Part shown: positions 24,751-34,869 of the stretch, piece by piece
Position numbering within the stretch: the stretch's first letter is position 1
Layout: every line of letters begins with the position of its first letter
Notes under the pieces: model-generated
Database searches by the model: none
Seen by the model: only the letters and a program-made list of their open reading frames with translations
Told to the model about the DNA's origin: nothing
Assembly (NCBI GenBank): GCA_021775755.1
Contig: JAJFHE010000048.1
Location: 1 to 64,000 of the forward strand
Reading direction: 5' to 3'
DNA length: 64,000 nt
From: Hyphomicrobiales bacterium
Lineage (GTDB): Bacteria; Pseudomonadota; Alphaproteobacteria; Rhizobiales; JAJFHB01
Program-made: the position numbers and the translations under genes

Positions 24751-25623
24751 CTAGAACTGTCCCAAATAGGTGTCGAGGATCTTGTTGAATTCGTCCGGGC
24801 GCTCCCAGAACATCAAATGCTTGCCGAGATACTCGGCCTGCGCGCTCGGTGTGTTCGCCTGGATCCAACGGTCCGCCACCTCACGCCACTCTTCTCTGGT
24901 GACATAGAGCAGCGGGATATTTCCCTCAAGCGCCACAAGGTCTTCACTGTAATCAAGGTAGAACCCGGTCGCGTTGAGCACCGATGCGACGGTTCCAGAT
25001 GTCATGTTTGCGATGTTCGTCACCCACGCGATGTTCTCAGGCGATGGGTCTTCAAGCATCCATTTGGCGAATTCCACGATGACCGTTTGACGGTCCTCGT
25101 TAATGCCCTCGGTGAACCACCGCGAATAGCCGTCGGAATCGTCACTCAGATACCACACCCATTCCTCATAGCTGGCTCCGGATACATCGGGGCCGGTGTC
25201 GATGAGGATCATGCCGGCGAGCTTATCGGCACCGAACTGATCGAGGTAGGCGAGCTGTTCCGTGACGCCGTAAGACCAGCCGGCAAGGATGACCTTGTCG
25301 AGTTTCAGGGCATCGATCAGAGCCGCCAGGTCTCGTCCATGCTGCTGGTAAGTATGACCCTCCACGGGGCTTGACGAACGGCCCTGCCCGCGTGGGTCGT
25401 AGGTGAGAGCGGTGAAGTCGGTGGACCCTTCGAAATGCGCAAGCTGGTGAACGAACACATCCGTCGACATGGTCCAGCCGGGAATGAATACAATCATCGT
25501 CGCGCCGCTGCCCGACGTCTCGTAGTGAATCGTGAGATCGCTGCTCAAAGCAACGTACTCGGCCCTGGCGCCGCCGATAAAACACGTCAGCGCAATAGTA
25601 ACCGCCGCCAAAATTCTGTGCAT
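24751..25623 (-). CDS. secreted alpha/beta hydrolase
   Basis: 290 residues with an N-terminal signal peptide (LAAVTIALTCFIGGARA) and probable cleavage after ARA. The alpha/beta-hydrolase core has GSGATMIVFIPGW (oxyanion region), TYDPRGQGRS and the nucleophile elbow LAGWSYG. A late His for the triad is probably in GKHLMF. It should act in the periplasm or outside the cell on an ester, lactone or amide. The gene diverges from a TetR-type regulator. The substrate is unknown. Confidence 0.88.
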   Translation of the reverse strand: MHRILAAVTIALTCFIGGARAEYVALSSDLTIHYETSGSGATMIVFIPGWTMSTDVFVHQLAHFEGSTDFTALTYDPRGQGRSSSPVEGHTYQQHGRDLAALIDALKLDKVILAGWSYGVTEQLAYLDQFGADKLAGMILIDTGPDVSGASYEEWVWYLSDDSDGYSRWFTEGINEDRQTVIVEFAKWMLEDPSPENIAWVTNIANMTSGTVASVLNATGFYLDYSEDLVALEGNIPLLYVTREEWREVADRWIQANTPSAQAEYLGKHLMFWERPDEFNKILDTYLGQF

Positions 25624-25735
25624 TTAACCCTCCCAAAGCGCGCTGCGAAGGCTTCAGCTCTCCGCCCCGCTCACAATTGTCCTTATCCAAAATCGTCCCC
25701 GTCAAAAGGACGGGTTGCGGGAATATGGCAGAAAA

Positions 25736-25750
25736 TTGAAATACTTTCAA
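25736..25750. promoter_or_regulatory. candidate TetR-type operator, TTGAAA-TAC-TTTCAA
   Basis: A perfect 6-base inverted repeat with a 3-base spacer at 25736-25750, in a very AT-rich 250-base gap between the divergent hydrolase and TetR genes. The position suits a repressor operator covering both promoters. Function is inferred from position and symmetry only. Confidence 0.35.
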
Positions 25751-25873
25751 ATTTTTATATTATTCTCAATTTTTTGAATTACCGTTCTCCTGCAATTGTG
25801 AACGCACCGCGGAAATGCTACGCAAGCGCTGAGGCGCCTTACAAAGATTTTGCCATTGCCGGACCACCGCTGC

Positions 25874-26476
25874 ATGAGAACCAACATTCGCGAATTGAGA
25901 CGCAGGGAGCTTATCGAGGCGACGCGCGACGTAATCGCCGAGTGCGGGTTCGAAGCCGCCACGATCGCGAAGATATCCAGCAGAGCCGGTTTTTCGATGG
26001 GCTATCTGCACCACCACTTCTCAGGGAAAGATGAACTGCTGGCTGAAACGATCCGGGTTCTCTATGGGGATATGAGGACTTATTTGGCTGAAGCGCTGCC
26101 GCGCGCGAACGATCCGGTGGAGCGCATTCTGATCCTGCTCGACGCCAACTTCAGAACACAACAATACACCCGGGAGAATGCCTTCGCGTGGGTGTCGTTT
26201 CTCGCCCGGGTTCCGTTCAACCCGGAGTTCGTCCGCCTGCAAACCATGATCGAGCGACGGCTGTTCAGCAATTTCATGCACGACTTCCGGAAGCTTCTGC
26301 CGGAAGATAAAGCCCTGGCGGCGGTCGAAGAGATCGGAACGCTGATCGATGGATATTGGGCACGGCTGGCCGTGTCGCCCGACTCGATCAATTCCGAGCA
26401 GGCCTTGGAAAAAATGTGGACCGTAACCGACAGACTGTTGAACGGCAGGGTCCAGCCATACCTTGACGGGCGCTAA
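25874..26476 (+). CDS. TetR-family transcriptional regulator (BetI-like)
   Basis: About 200 residues. The N-terminal TetR DNA-binding domain includes [25 protein letters not shown] and [18 protein letters not shown], a layout close to BetI. The C-terminal all-helical ligand domain includes [12 protein letters not shown] and a Trp-rich end. ATG 25874 is chosen as [13 protein letters not shown] begins the conserved domain; an upstream TTG would add 8 residues. True BetI controls choline oxidation genes, which are absent here, so the name is only a similarity. Likely targets are itself and the divergent hydrolase. The stop overlaps the end of hutU. Confidence 0.85.
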   Translation: MRTNIRELRRRELIEATRDVIAECGFEAATIAKISSRAGFSMGYLHHHFSGKDELLAETIRVLYGDMRTYLAEALPRANDPVERILILLDANFRTQQYTRENAFAWVSFLARVPFNPEFVRLQTMIERRLFSNFMHDFRKLLPEDKALAAVEEIGTLIDGYWARLAVSPDSINSEQALEKMWTVTDRLLNGRVQPYLDGR

Positions 26477-28149
26477 AGTATCCCCGGCAAATTCAGCCCT
26501 TTCTCGCGCGCGCAGTCTTGTGCGATCTCGTAGCCCGCATCGGCGTGGCGCATGACGCCGGTGGCCGGGTCGTTCCACAGCACGCGGGCGAGGCGCGCGT
26601 CGGCTTCTTGCGTGCCGTCGCAAACGATGACCATTCCGGCGTGCTGGGAATAGCCCATGCCAACGCCGCCGCCGTGGTGCAGCGACACCCAGGTGGCACC
26701 CGCGGCGGTGTTGAGGAGCGCGTTGAGGAGCGGCCAGTCGGAGACGGCGTCGGTGCCGTCCTTCATGGCTTCGGTCTCGCGGTTGGGGCTGGCGACGGAG
26801 CCGGAGTCCAGATGATCGCGGCCGATGACAATGGGGGCTTCAAGTTCGCCATTACGCACCATCTCGTTAAAGGCGAGGCCGAGTTTGTCGCGCTGGCCCA
26901 GGCCCACCCAGCAGATGCGGGACGGCAGGCCCTGGAAGTGGATGCGCTCGCGCGCCATGTCGAGCCAGTTGTGGAGGTGCGGATCGTCGGGGATCAGTTC
27001 CTTCACCCTGGCGTCGGTCTTGTAGATGTCTTCCGGGTTTCCGGAAAGCGCGACCCAGCGGAACGGCCCGACACCGCGGCAGAACAGCGGGCGGATATAG
27101 GCCGGCACGAAACCTGGAAAATCGAAGGCGTTTTCAACGCCGGTGTCGAAAGCGACCTGGCGGATGTTGTTGCCGTAGTCGACTGTCGGGATGCCCTGCT
27201 CGTGGAAAGCGAGCATGGCGCGCACGTGTTCGGCCATGCTGTTGCACGCCGCCTTGACGGTGCCTTCGGGATCGCGCGCGATGCGGTCTTCCCATTCGCC
27301 GAGCGTCCAGCCTTTGGGCAGGTAGCCGTTCAGCGGGTCGTGCGCGGCGGTCTGGTCGGTGACCGCGTCGGGTTTGACGCCACGTCGTACCAGTTCGGGA
27401 AACACGTCCGCCGCGTTGCCGAGGAGGCCGACGGAAACCGCCCTGCCCTCCGCGCAGGCCTTGTCGATAATGGCGAGGGCTTCATCGAGATCGTTGGCGC
27501 TTTCATCGAGGTAACCGGTGCGCAGGCGCATATCGATGCTGGACGGGCGGCATTCGACGGCGAGCATCGAGGCGCCGGCCATGGTCGCGGCAAGCGGCTG
27601 GGCGCCGCCCATGCCGCCGAGCCCGGCGGTGAGGATCCACTTGCCCTTGAGCGATCCGCCAAAATGCTGGCGGCCCATTTCCACGAAGGTCTCGTAAGTG
27701 CCCTGCACAATGCCCTGACTGCCGATATAGATCCACGAGCCCGCGGTCATCTGGCCGTACATCATGAGGCCCTTCTTATCGAGTTCGTTGAAGTGCTCCC
27801 AGTTGGCCCACTCAGGCACGAGGTTTGAATTGGCGATGAGGACGCGCGGGGCGTCGGGATGGGTGCGGAAGACGCCGACCGGCTTGCCCGACTGAACAAG
27901 CAGCGACTCGTCGCCTTCGAGATTCTTCAGGCTCTCGACAATCTTGTCGAAGCTTTCCCAGTCGCGCGCTGCCCGGCCAATGCCACCGTAAACAACCAGC
28001 TCCTGCGGCCGCTCGGCAACGTCAGGATCGAGATTGTTCATGATCATGCGCATGGGCGCTTCGGTGAGCCAACTCTTGGCGGTGATCTCCGGTCCGTGCG
28101 GGGCGTGAATTTCGCGGGTATTGTCGATGCGGTGTCCAGCTTCAGCCAT
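26473..28149 (-). CDS. hutU: urocanate hydratase
   Basis: 558 residues, full length. NAD-binding and catalytic features include [18 protein letters not shown] and [19 protein letters not shown] near the C-terminus, which are diagnostic. It converts urocanate to 4-imidazolone-5-propionate with tightly bound NAD+ as electrophile. It is transcribed with hutC and hutI on the minus strand, with a 22-base gap to hutC. Its 3' end overlaps the convergent TetR gene by 4 bases. Confidence 0.97.
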   Translation of the reverse strand: MAEAGHRIDNTREIHAPHGPEITAKSWLTEAPMRMIMNNLDPDVAERPQELVVYGGIGRAARDWESFDKIVESLKNLEGDESLLVQSGKPVGVFRTHPDAPRVLIANSNLVPEWANWEHFNELDKKGLMMYGQMTAGSWIYIGSQGIVQGTYETFVEMGRQHFGGSLKGKWILTAGLGGMGGAQPLAATMAGASMLAVECRPSSIDMRLRTGYLDESANDLDEALAIIDKACAEGRAVSVGLLGNAADVFPELVRRGVKPDAVTDQTAAHDPLNGYLPKGWTLGEWEDRIARDPEGTVKAACNSMAEHVRAMLAFHEQGIPTVDYGNNIRQVAFDTGVENAFDFPGFVPAYIRPLFCRGVGPFRWVALSGNPEDIYKTDARVKELIPDDPHLHNWLDMARERIHFQGLPSRICWVGLGQRDKLGLAFNEMVRNGELEAPIVIGRDHLDSGSVASPNRETEAMKDGTDAVSDWPLLNALLNTAAGATWVSLHHGGGVGMGYSQHAGMVIVCDGTQEADARLARVLWNDPATGVMRHADAGYEIAQDCAREKGLNLPGIL

Positions 28150-28171
28150 GGCGGCCTCCTCGTTCTTCTCT

Positions 28172-28939
28172 TCAGGCGCCAGGTTCCGTGCCCAGGCGAC
28201 CCAGTGTGTTCGTGGCGTAAGCGCCGCGCAGTTCGTATCGGCTTGAGGGGTAGATCAGTACTGCGGAGGAGGCGACCTTGCCGCCCGACCAACTGCGCCG
28301 GTGCAGAGCGAGGCAGGGCTCGCCCTCCGCGATGTTCAACAGATTCTGTTGCGCCGATGAAGGGAGGATTGCCTGAACGACATGTTCGAGCCGCTCAACG
28401 CCCGCTACCTTCAAAAGGTATTCGGTCGGCGTCAGCTTGGTGAAATCCTGCGCCGGAAAGTCGGGAGCCACCGCTGGATTTACGAAGCGTTCCTCAAGCT
28501 GCACCGGCACACCGTTTTCGGAATGCACGGCAACAATGTGGAAGAGCTCCATGCCGTCGGCGGCCTCGAAACGCTCGGCCAGTTCAGCGCGGGCGGTGAG
28601 CGTGTGCAACGCGATCACCTCGCACGAATGGATGCCGCCGCGCTCGGCGATTTCATCGGCAATGTTCATGATGTCGATGAGGCTGGTCTGGCGCGGCTGT
28701 TCGCGCACGAAGGTGCCGACGCCGGCGACACGCGACAGATAGCCGTCGCGGGCAAGTTCGCGAAGGGCGCGGTTGACCGTCATGCGCGAGATGCCGAACT
28801 CATCGACGAGTTTGTTCTCGGACGGAATGCGGTGTCCGGTGGGCCAGTCGTCGGAGCGGATGCGCTCCAGAATGTGGTCCTTGATGCGCCGGTAAAGCGG
28901 CTGAGGTGTGCCGCCCACGCCGAGCATAACCTCACTCAT
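28172..28939 (-). CDS. hutC: histidine utilisation repressor, GntR/UTRA family
   Basis: 255 residues. The GntR winged helix includes [25 protein letters not shown], and the UTRA domain binds urocanate in the known family members ([23 protein letters not shown]). Similarity starts at [10 protein letters not shown], and the ATG at 28939 gives an ATGA overlap with the hutI stop; the open frame further upstream is a shadow of hutI. Its location inside the hut cluster, and HutC-like palindromes upstream of hutI and hutF, support the assignment. Urocanate should relieve repression. Confidence 0.94.
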   Translation of the reverse strand: MSEVMLGVGGTPQPLYRRIKDHILERIRSDDWPTGHRIPSENKLVDEFGISRMTVNRALRELARDGYLSRVAGVGTFVREQPRQTSLIDIMNIADEIAERGGIHSCEVIALHTLTARAELAERFEAADGMELFHIVAVHSENGVPVQLEERFVNPAVAPDFPAQDFTKLTPTEYLLKVAGVERLEHVVQAILPSSAQQNLLNIAEGEPCLALHRRSWSGGKVASSAVLIYPSSRYELRGAYATNTLGRLGTEPGA

Positions 28940-30207
28940 TGCACAGCTCCCGCACCATCGACGCTGCCGCGCACGAGGGAACCGCTCTTGAAGACGGCGG
29001 CACACGGGTTGGCGCCAAGCGGATAGCAAAGCTCGCCCGGACCTTCGATGTCCCACAGCGCGATGTCCGCCTTCTGCCCTGCCTCAAGACGTCCGCGATC
29101 CTCGAACCCGAGCGCGCGCGCGGCATTGACGGTAACGCCGTGCAGGGCTTCTTGCGGTGTCAGGCGGAAGAGCACGCAAGCCATATTCATGGCCGACAGC
29201 AGCGAGTTGACCGGCGAGGAGCCGGGGTTGAGATCGGTGGCGACGACGATCGGAACGCCCGCCTCGCGCAGAAGATCGACCGGAGGTTCCTTTGTTTCGC
29301 GCAGGTAGTAAAAGGCGCCGGGAAGGATCACCGCGGCGGTGCCCGCATCGGCCATCGCGGCAACGCCGTCGGCATCGAGATATTCAAGATGGTCGGCCGA
29401 AAGGGCGCCAAAACTGGCGGCGAGTTTCGTACCGCCGAGATTGCTGAGTTGTTCGGCGTGAAGCTTGACCGGCAGTTCATGTGCCTCCGCCGCCTCGAAC
29501 ACCCGCTTGGTTTGTTCGACGGAAAACGCGATGTTTTCGCAAAAACCATCGACCGCGTCGGCCAGCCCATCGCGGACGGCGGCCGGCAGCATCTCGGTAC
29601 ACACCAGATCGATGAACTCATCGGAGCGGCCAGCAAATTCCGGCGGCAGGGCGTGGGCGCCGAGAAAGCTCGTGACCACATCGATGTCGGGCGCTTCGCC
29701 GAGCGCCCGAGCGACGCGAAGCATCTTGCATTCGGTTTCGGTGTCGAGCCCGTAGCCCGACTTGATTTCAACCGTAGTGACGCCTTCGGCCTTGAGATAT
29801 CCAAGCCGCCGGGCCGCCGAGGCAAAAAGCTCGTCTTGCGATTCCCTGCGCGTTGCAGCGACCGTTGAGACGATACCGCCGCCGCGCCGTGAAATTTCCG
29901 CGTAGGGCACGCCATTGAGGCGTTCTTCGAACTCGTTTGCGCGGTTGCCGCCATAAACGAGGTGCGTGTGACAGTCGATGAGCCCGGGCGTTGCGACCCG
30001 GCCTCCCCCATCGACAATCTGCACGCCCGGATCGCTTGCAAGGCCCGCGTCTATGGCCTTTTCAGGTCCGGCCCACGTGATTTCATCGCCGGAAATAACC
30101 AAAGCACCATTTTCGACCAGACCGTAAGGCGCGCCGCCACCGGCCATTGTGGCGAGGCGTATGTTGCGCAAAATTGTGTGAGTATCGCCCTGCGGCATGT
30201 CCGGCAC
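28936..30207 (-). CDS. hutI: imidazolonepropionase
   Basis: 423 residues, amidohydrolase superfamily. The metal motif [10 protein letters not shown], an [12 protein letters not shown] block, [11 protein letters not shown] and VATDLNPGS follow the HutI order. It hydrolyses 4-imidazolone-5-propionate to N-formimidoyl-L-glutamate in the cytosol. It is the first gene of the minus-strand hut unit and diverges from hutF across a 91-base promoter region. The following hutC start overlaps its stop. Confidence 0.97.
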   Translation of the reverse strand: MPDMPQGDTHTILRNIRLATMAGGGAPYGLVENGALVISGDEITWAGPEKAIDAGLASDPGVQIVDGGGRVATPGLIDCHTHLVYGGNRANEFEERLNGVPYAEISRRGGGIVSTVAATRRESQDELFASAARRLGYLKAEGVTTVEIKSGYGLDTETECKMLRVARALGEAPDIDVVTSFLGAHALPPEFAGRSDEFIDLVCTEMLPAAVRDGLADAVDGFCENIAFSVEQTKRVFEAAEAHELPVKLHAEQLSNLGGTKLAASFGALSADHLEYLDADGVAAMADAGTAAVILPGAFYYLRETKEPPVDLLREAGVPIVVATDLNPGSSPVNSLLSAMNMACVLFRLTPQEALHGVTVNAARALGFEDRGRLEAGQKADIALWDIEGPGELCYPLGANPCAAVFKSGSLVRGSVDGAGAVQ

Positions 30208-30265
30208 TCCGTTTGAGCGTGTCTGCCGCCCGGAAAGGCGGTGGGTCCCGCAAAAAAATATGTTG

Positions 30266-30287
30266 CCTGTATAAGGCTGTATATACT
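30266..30287. promoter_or_regulatory. HutC-like operator pair between hutI and hutF
   Basis: Two adjacent elements, CCTGTATAAGG at 30266-30276 and CTGTATATACT at 30277-30287. The second is a near-perfect TGTATATACA palindrome of the type known for HutC in pseudomonads. They lie 12-33 bases before hutF and 59-80 before hutI, well placed to repress both directions. Confidence 0.6.
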
Positions 30288-30298
30288 AATTTCGGAAA

Positions 30299-31678
30299 AT
30301 GACAATACGCAAGCTCCATTTTGACAGCGCGCTCCTGCCCTCCGGGTGGCAAAACGACGTCACGATCGCAGTGGATGACGGGGGCAACATAAGTTCAGTT
30401 GATTCCGAGATTGCGGATGCCGGGGCACATCATGTGGCGGGCGCGGCCCTGCCCGGCGTGCCGAATGTGCATTCGCACGCCCACCAGCGCGCCATGGCGG
30501 GGCTCGCGGAGCGCGCCGGCCCGGATCGCGACAGTTTCTGGACCTGGCGCGAGGTGATGTACGGCTTTCTCGCGCGCATGACGCCGGATGACCTGCAGGC
30601 CATCGCCGCGCAGCTTTATGTGGAGATGCTGAAGTCGGGCTTCACATCGGTCGGCGAGTTCCAGTACCTGCATCACGGACCCGGTGGCACGCCTTACGGC
30701 GAAACGGCGGAAATGTCGTTGCGCACGCTCGATGCCGCCGACCATGCCGGCATCGGCATCACCAGCCTACCGACGCTTTATGCCTATGGCGGCTTCGGCG
30801 GCGCCGAACCCAACCCGCGGCAGGAACGCTTCCTCAACGGCGCGGACCGCTATCTCGACATCGTATCGAGCCTGCACAAACGCTCCCAAGGCAACCCGAA
30901 CCACGGGCTTGGCATCTCGCCCCATTCCCTGCGCGCGGTGACGTCTGAACTGCTCGGAGAAGTAATCGCCGGCCTTGATGCCCTCACAGAGAACGCGCCG
31001 ATCCACATTCACATTGCCGAACAAGTGCGCGAAGTCGAGGACTGCATTGAGTGGTGCGGCAAGCGGCCCGTTGACCTCCTCATGGAGACCTTCGATGTCG
31101 GCGACAGATGGTGCCTCATACACGCAACCCATATGAGCGATGACGAAACCCGGGCAGTCGCAGCCAGCGGTGCCGTGGTCGGCCTCTGTCCGGCGACGGA
31201 AGCCAATCTCGGCGACGGCATCTTCCCCGCCCCGCTCTATCTTGCAGCGCAGGGCCGCATTGCCATCGGCAGCGACAGCCACATCTCCGTTTCGCCGGTC
31301 GAAGAACTCAGACTTCTCGAATACGGCCAAAGGCTGATCACTCGCGAACGCAATGTTCTGGCGGCGGGCGCACACGCCTCGACGGGGCGCACGCTGCTCA
31401 ATCATGTGCTTAGCGGAGGTGCGCAGTGCCTCGGGCGCGCCATCGGCGCTCTCAGCGTCGGAAACCGTGCCGACATCGTCGTGCTCGACACCGATGCACC
31501 GGCGCTCTACGGCCGCGAGGGCGACGCCCTCATCGACTCCTGGATCTTTTCCGGCAACCAGCCCTGCGTGTCGAACGTCTTTGTCGGCGGCGTTCAGGTG
31601 GTGGCGGGTGGCCGCCACATCCATGAAGATGATATTCTTGCGGATTACCGCGCCACCATCGACCGGCTTTCGGAGTGA
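30299..31678 (+). CDS. hutF: formimidoylglutamate deiminase
   Basis: 459 residues, amidohydrolase superfamily. NVHSHAHQRAMAG replaces the HxH motif region, HIHIAEQVREVEDC and HATHMSDDE supply further metal or substrate residues, and GSDSHISVSP carries the catalytic Asp. HutF deaminates N-formimidoyl-glutamate to N-formyl-glutamate and ammonia, the five-step branch of histidine degradation, which then needs HutG (not in this window). The ATG at 30299 is directly downstream of the operator, so its leader is very short. hutH follows after 5 bases. Confidence 0.95.
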   Translation: MTIRKLHFDSALLPSGWQNDVTIAVDDGGNISSVDSEIADAGAHHVAGAALPGVPNVHSHAHQRAMAGLAERAGPDRDSFWTWREVMYGFLARMTPDDLQAIAAQLYVEMLKSGFTSVGEFQYLHHGPGGTPYGETAEMSLRTLDAADHAGIGITSLPTLYAYGGFGGAEPNPRQERFLNGADRYLDIVSSLHKRSQGNPNHGLGISPHSLRAVTSELLGEVIAGLDALTENAPIHIHIAEQVREVEDCIEWCGKRPVDLLMETFDVGDRWCLIHATHMSDDETRAVAASGAVVGLCPATEANLGDGIFPAPLYLAAQGRIAIGSDSHISVSPVEELRLLEYGQRLITRERNVLAAGAHASTGRTLLNHVLSGGAQCLGRAIGALSVGNRADIVVLDTDAPALYGREGDALIDSWIFSGNQPCVSNVFVGGVQVVAGGRHIHEDDILADYRATIDRLSE

Positions 31679-31683
31679 CCCCC

Positions 31684-33222
31684 ATGACACCTCCCGCTAT
31701 CAAAATCTCCGAACGCCCCCTGACGTGGCGCGACCTGCGCCTGGCGCATACGGATCCTGCCGGCGTCACGCTTGCCAAATCGGCGCAGAAGCGAGTGACG
31801 CGGGCTGCCGGCACTATCGCCAGTGTGACCAAAGGCGACGATGCGGTTTACGGCGTCAATACGGGCTTTGGAAAACTGGCGCAGACACGCATCGACAACG
31901 ATCATCTGGTCGACCTGCAGCTTAATCTGATCCGAAGCCATGCGGCCGGAACCGGTCCAGCCCTTTCCGACAGCATTGTCAGGCTCATACTGCTGCTCAA
32001 GATCAAGAGTCTCAGTTTCGGCCATTCGGGTGTTCGGCTCGAACTCATCGACAAGCTGGCCAGTTTGCTTGCGCACAACATTCTGCCGGTGATCCCGTCG
32101 CGCGGCTCGGTCGGTGCGTCGGGCGATCTGGCGCCGCTTGCGCATATGTCGCTCGTCCTCATCGGCGAAGGCAAAGCGCGTGTCGATGGCAGGACCGTGA
32201 GCGCTGCCAAGGCACTCGGCGGAGCTGGCATCGAACCGCTGGAGCCCGCGCCCAAGGAAGGTCTGGCACTCCTCAACGGCACACAGGTCTCAACCGCGAT
32301 TACGCTCGATGCGCTGTTCCGCGCGGAAGACCTGTTCGCCACCGCGCTCCTCACCGGCGCCATGTCGGTCGATGCGATCCTCGGCAGCGATACGCCTTTC
32401 GATGCGCGCATTCATGCCCTGCGTCCGCATCCAGGCCAGGCCGCAAGTGCTGCCGCGATCCGCAAAATTCTGCGGGGAAGCAAAATCCGCGCGTCGCACG
32501 TGAACTGCGAACGGGTGCAGGATCCCTACTCCTTCCGCTGTCAGCCGCAGGTCATGGGCGCGTGCCTCGACCAGATGTTCGATGTGGCGCGCAAGCTCCT
32601 GATCGAGGCGAACTCGGTCACCGACAATCCATTGATCTTCGCGTCGACCGGCGATGCCTTGTCCGGCGGCAACTTTCACGCCGAACCGGTGGCATTTGCC
32701 GCCGATGCCCTGGCGCTTGCCATCGCCGAAGTCGGCGCCTTGTCCGAACGGCGCTCGGCGGCCATGATCGACGCCAACATTTCCGAATTGCCGCCGTTCC
32801 TGGTCTCTGAGCCCGGCGTCAACTCAGGCTTCATGATGGCGCAGGTGACGGCCGCAGCGCTCGCCAGCGAAAACAAGGCGCTGGCGCATCCAAGATCCAC
32901 CGACAGCCTGCCAACGTCGGCCAACCAGGAAGACCACGTGAGCATGGCAACGAACGCCGCGAACAGACTGGACGGGATGAACACGAACACGCGCGACATC
33001 ATCGCCATTGAGCTGTTGTCGGCGGCACAAGGCATCGACTTCCGCAGGCCGCTCAAGAGTTCGCGCGTGCTTGAGGCGGCGCACGCGGAGATCCGCAGCG
33101 CGGTGGCATTCTGGGATCGCGACCGTTGTTTCGCCGACGATCTTGAGCGCATCAACAAGGTCATCGACCAAGGTGCGTTTGCAACGTCGCGCACAGACCT
33201 CTTCACCTATCCGGAAATGTAA
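31684..33222 (+). CDS. hutH: histidine ammonia-lyase
   Basis: About 512 residues. The MIO prosthetic group forms from Ala-Ser-Gly in GSVGASGDLAPLAHM (near residue 145), and the active-site Tyr is in DAVYGVNTGFGKLA. RVQDPYSFRCQPQVMG and the EDHVSMA stretch are further family signatures. It converts L-histidine to urocanate and ammonia. GGAG at 31671 favours the ATG at 31684 over the GTG at 31675. The acyl-CoA ligase starts 13 bases after the stop. Confidence 0.96.
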   Translation: MTPPAIKISERPLTWRDLRLAHTDPAGVTLAKSAQKRVTRAAGTIASVTKGDDAVYGVNTGFGKLAQTRIDNDHLVDLQLNLIRSHAAGTGPALSDSIVRLILLLKIKSLSFGHSGVRLELIDKLASLLAHNILPVIPSRGSVGASGDLAPLAHMSLVLIGEGKARVDGRTVSAAKALGGAGIEPLEPAPKEGLALLNGTQVSTAITLDALFRAEDLFATALLTGAMSVDAILGSDTPFDARIHALRPHPGQAASAAAIRKILRGSKIRASHVNCERVQDPYSFRCQPQVMGACLDQMFDVARKLLIEANSVTDNPLIFASTGDALSGGNFHAEPVAFAADALALAIAEVGALSERRSAAMIDANISELPPFLVSEPGVNSGFMMAQVTAAALASENKALAHPRSTDSLPTSANQEDHVSMATNAANRLDGMNTNTRDIIAIELLSAAQGIDFRRPLKSSRVLEAAHAEIRSAVAFWDRDRCFADDLERINKVIDQGAFATSRTDLFTYPEM

Positions 33223-33235
33223 GGTCAACGGTCCG

Positions 33236-34846
33236 GTGAGCGAAGCCTTCCTGCATCCAGCTGACGCGCTCGATCACTGCGTTACCCATCGCGGCGGCGA
33301 GCAGGCGCTGAGCTTTCCGCAATCGGGCGGCGGCGCGACATATGAACAATGGGCGGACGAGGCCTATGCGCTCGCCCGCGGTCTTCTGGCGCTGGGTCTC
33401 GGCCCCGACCGCCACATCGCCCTGATGGCCGAAAACCGGCGTGAATGGCCCGTGGTTCAGCTCGCCGTGGCGCTTGCCGGCAGCATCTTCGTGCCGCTCA
33501 ACACGCATTACCGCCGCGACGATCTTGAAACGGTGCTGCGGCACTCCCGCGCCGACGCGCTGATTACAGTGCCGGCGTTCCGGTCCAATCCCTATCTCGA
33601 CCATATCCGCGATATGCGCGGTCTGCTTCGCGACCTGGACCACGTGATTGTCATTGGCGATGCGAGAGGCGGCGATGCGAGAGGCGGCGATGCGGGCAGA
33701 GAGGAACTGTCCTATGAAGCGCTCGTGGATAGCGGCCGTGCCCGGCCGGGCATGGTGCTGCCCGAGCGGGACGGCACTCAGGACGGGGCCATGCTGTTCA
33801 CATCCGGCACAACCGGCACACCGAAGGGCGCCATGCTGACGCATCGCGGCATGATGCTCAACGCCCACCAGACGGCTTTGCGCCTCGGCATCGGCCCGGG
33901 TGACCGCTGGACCTCGATCATTCCGCTGTTTCACTGCGCCGGCTGCATTATGAGCCTGCTCGGCGGCCTGCAGCACGGTGCCTGCTATGTCGGCGTGCCC
34001 GCGTTTGAGCCCGTCTCGATGTTCGAAACGATCGAGGCGGAACGCTGCACGGTGCTCTCCGGCGTGCCGACATCGTTCCTGGCGATGCTCGAACACCCAC
34101 TCCGGGCAGAGTTCGATCTGACGTCGCTGCGCACCGGCACGTGCGGCGGGGCCGACTGCAATGCGGATGTGCTCAAAGCGTGTGCGCGCGATTATCCGAT
34201 ACCGCAGATCTGCCAGGTTTACGGACAGACCGAGGCGTGCACGCTCATCGCCGCGCCGGATGCATCCGATCCCCTACGGTTCGAAACCGCGGGCCCGCCG
34301 CTTGCCGATCACGAAGTACGCATCATCGAGCCTGCGACAGGTGCCGAGCAGCCGCCCGGCGCCATCGGTGAAATTCGCGCCCGCGGCCCCATGGTGATGA
34401 CCTGCTACTTCGGCGCGCCGGACGCCACGGAAGAAACTCTCGACGATGATGGCTGGCTGCACACCGGCGATCTCGGCTATCTCACCGAAACGGGGCATCT
34501 TGTGATTTCGGGCGGCAGACTGGGCGACATGATCATTCGCGGCGGCGAGAACATCTATCCCGCGGAAATCGAAAATCTGCTGCAGGAGCATCCGGCTGTC
34601 TCGTCGGTGGCGGTCTTCGGCGTTACGGACGTATACTATGGTGAGCGCGTTACAGCCACCGTCGTGCTGTCAGGCGAAACCAGTGCGGGCGAGCTTCAGG
34701 CGTTCTGTGCCGACCGCATAGCCAGATTCAATATCCCAACTGAAGTCTTTGTTGCGCAAGCCTTTCCGCTCACGCCGTCAGGCAAGATCCGCAAGGTCGA
34801 ACTGCGCGAACAGGTCGCGCGCGGCGAGCTGGAACGGCTCGCCTGA
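33236..34846 (+). CDS. AMP-dependent acyl-CoA synthetase/ligase
   Basis: 536 residues with a GTG start 13 bases after hutH; AAGGT lies about 11 bases upstream. ANL motifs are GAMLFTSGTTGTPKGAMLTHRG, CQVYGQTEACTLIAAP, TGDLGYLTETGHLVISGGRLGDM and the C-terminal PSGKIRKVEL with the catalytic lysine. It activates a carboxylate to its CoA ester. Its position suggests that it belongs to the hut transcript, which is not standard; a related imidazole or aromatic acid could be the substrate (speculative). A 15-base tandem repeat in the linker before the P-loop motif adds a DARGGDARGGDAGRE run. Confidence 0.88.
   Translation: MSEAFLHPADALDHCVTHRGGEQALSFPQSGGGATYEQWADEAYALARGLLALGLGPDRHIALMAENRREWPVVQLAVALAGSIFVPLNTHYRRDDLETVLRHSRADALITVPAFRSNPYLDHIRDMRGLLRDLDHVIVIGDARGGDARGGDAGREELSYEALVDSGRARPGMVLPERDGTQDGAMLFTSGTTGTPKGAMLTHRGMMLNAHQTALRLGIGPGDRWTSIIPLFHCAGCIMSLLGGLQHGACYVGVPAFEPVSMFETIEAERCTVLSGVPTSFLAMLEHPLRAEFDLTSLRTGTCGGADCNADVLKACARDYPIPQICQVYGQTEACTLIAAPDASDPLRFETAGPPLADHEVRIIEPATGAEQPPGAIGEIRARGPMVMTCYFGAPDATEETLDDDGWLHTGDLGYLTETGHLVISGGRLGDMIIRGGENIYPAEIENLLQEHPAVSSVAVFGVTDVYYGERVTATVVLSGETSAGELQAFCADRIARFNIPTEVFVAQAFPLTPSGKIRKVELREQVARGELERLA
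33661..33697 (+). repeat. in-frame 15-bp tandem repeat in the acyl-CoA ligase gene
   Basis: Two exact copies of TGCGAGAGGCGGCGA (33661-33675 and 33676-33690) followed by a partial third copy (TGCGGGC). The unit is a multiple of three, so changes in copy number add or remove DARGG residues without frameshift. The insert lies in a surface-loop position between strands of the N-terminal domain. Confidence 0.85.
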
Positions 34847-34869
34847 CGGACGAACTCATGTGATGAACC

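Noticed and set aside
26518-27828. 436-codon plus-strand frame over hutU
   Set aside because: Shadow frame on the opposite strand of a clearly identified gene, typical of GC-rich DNA.
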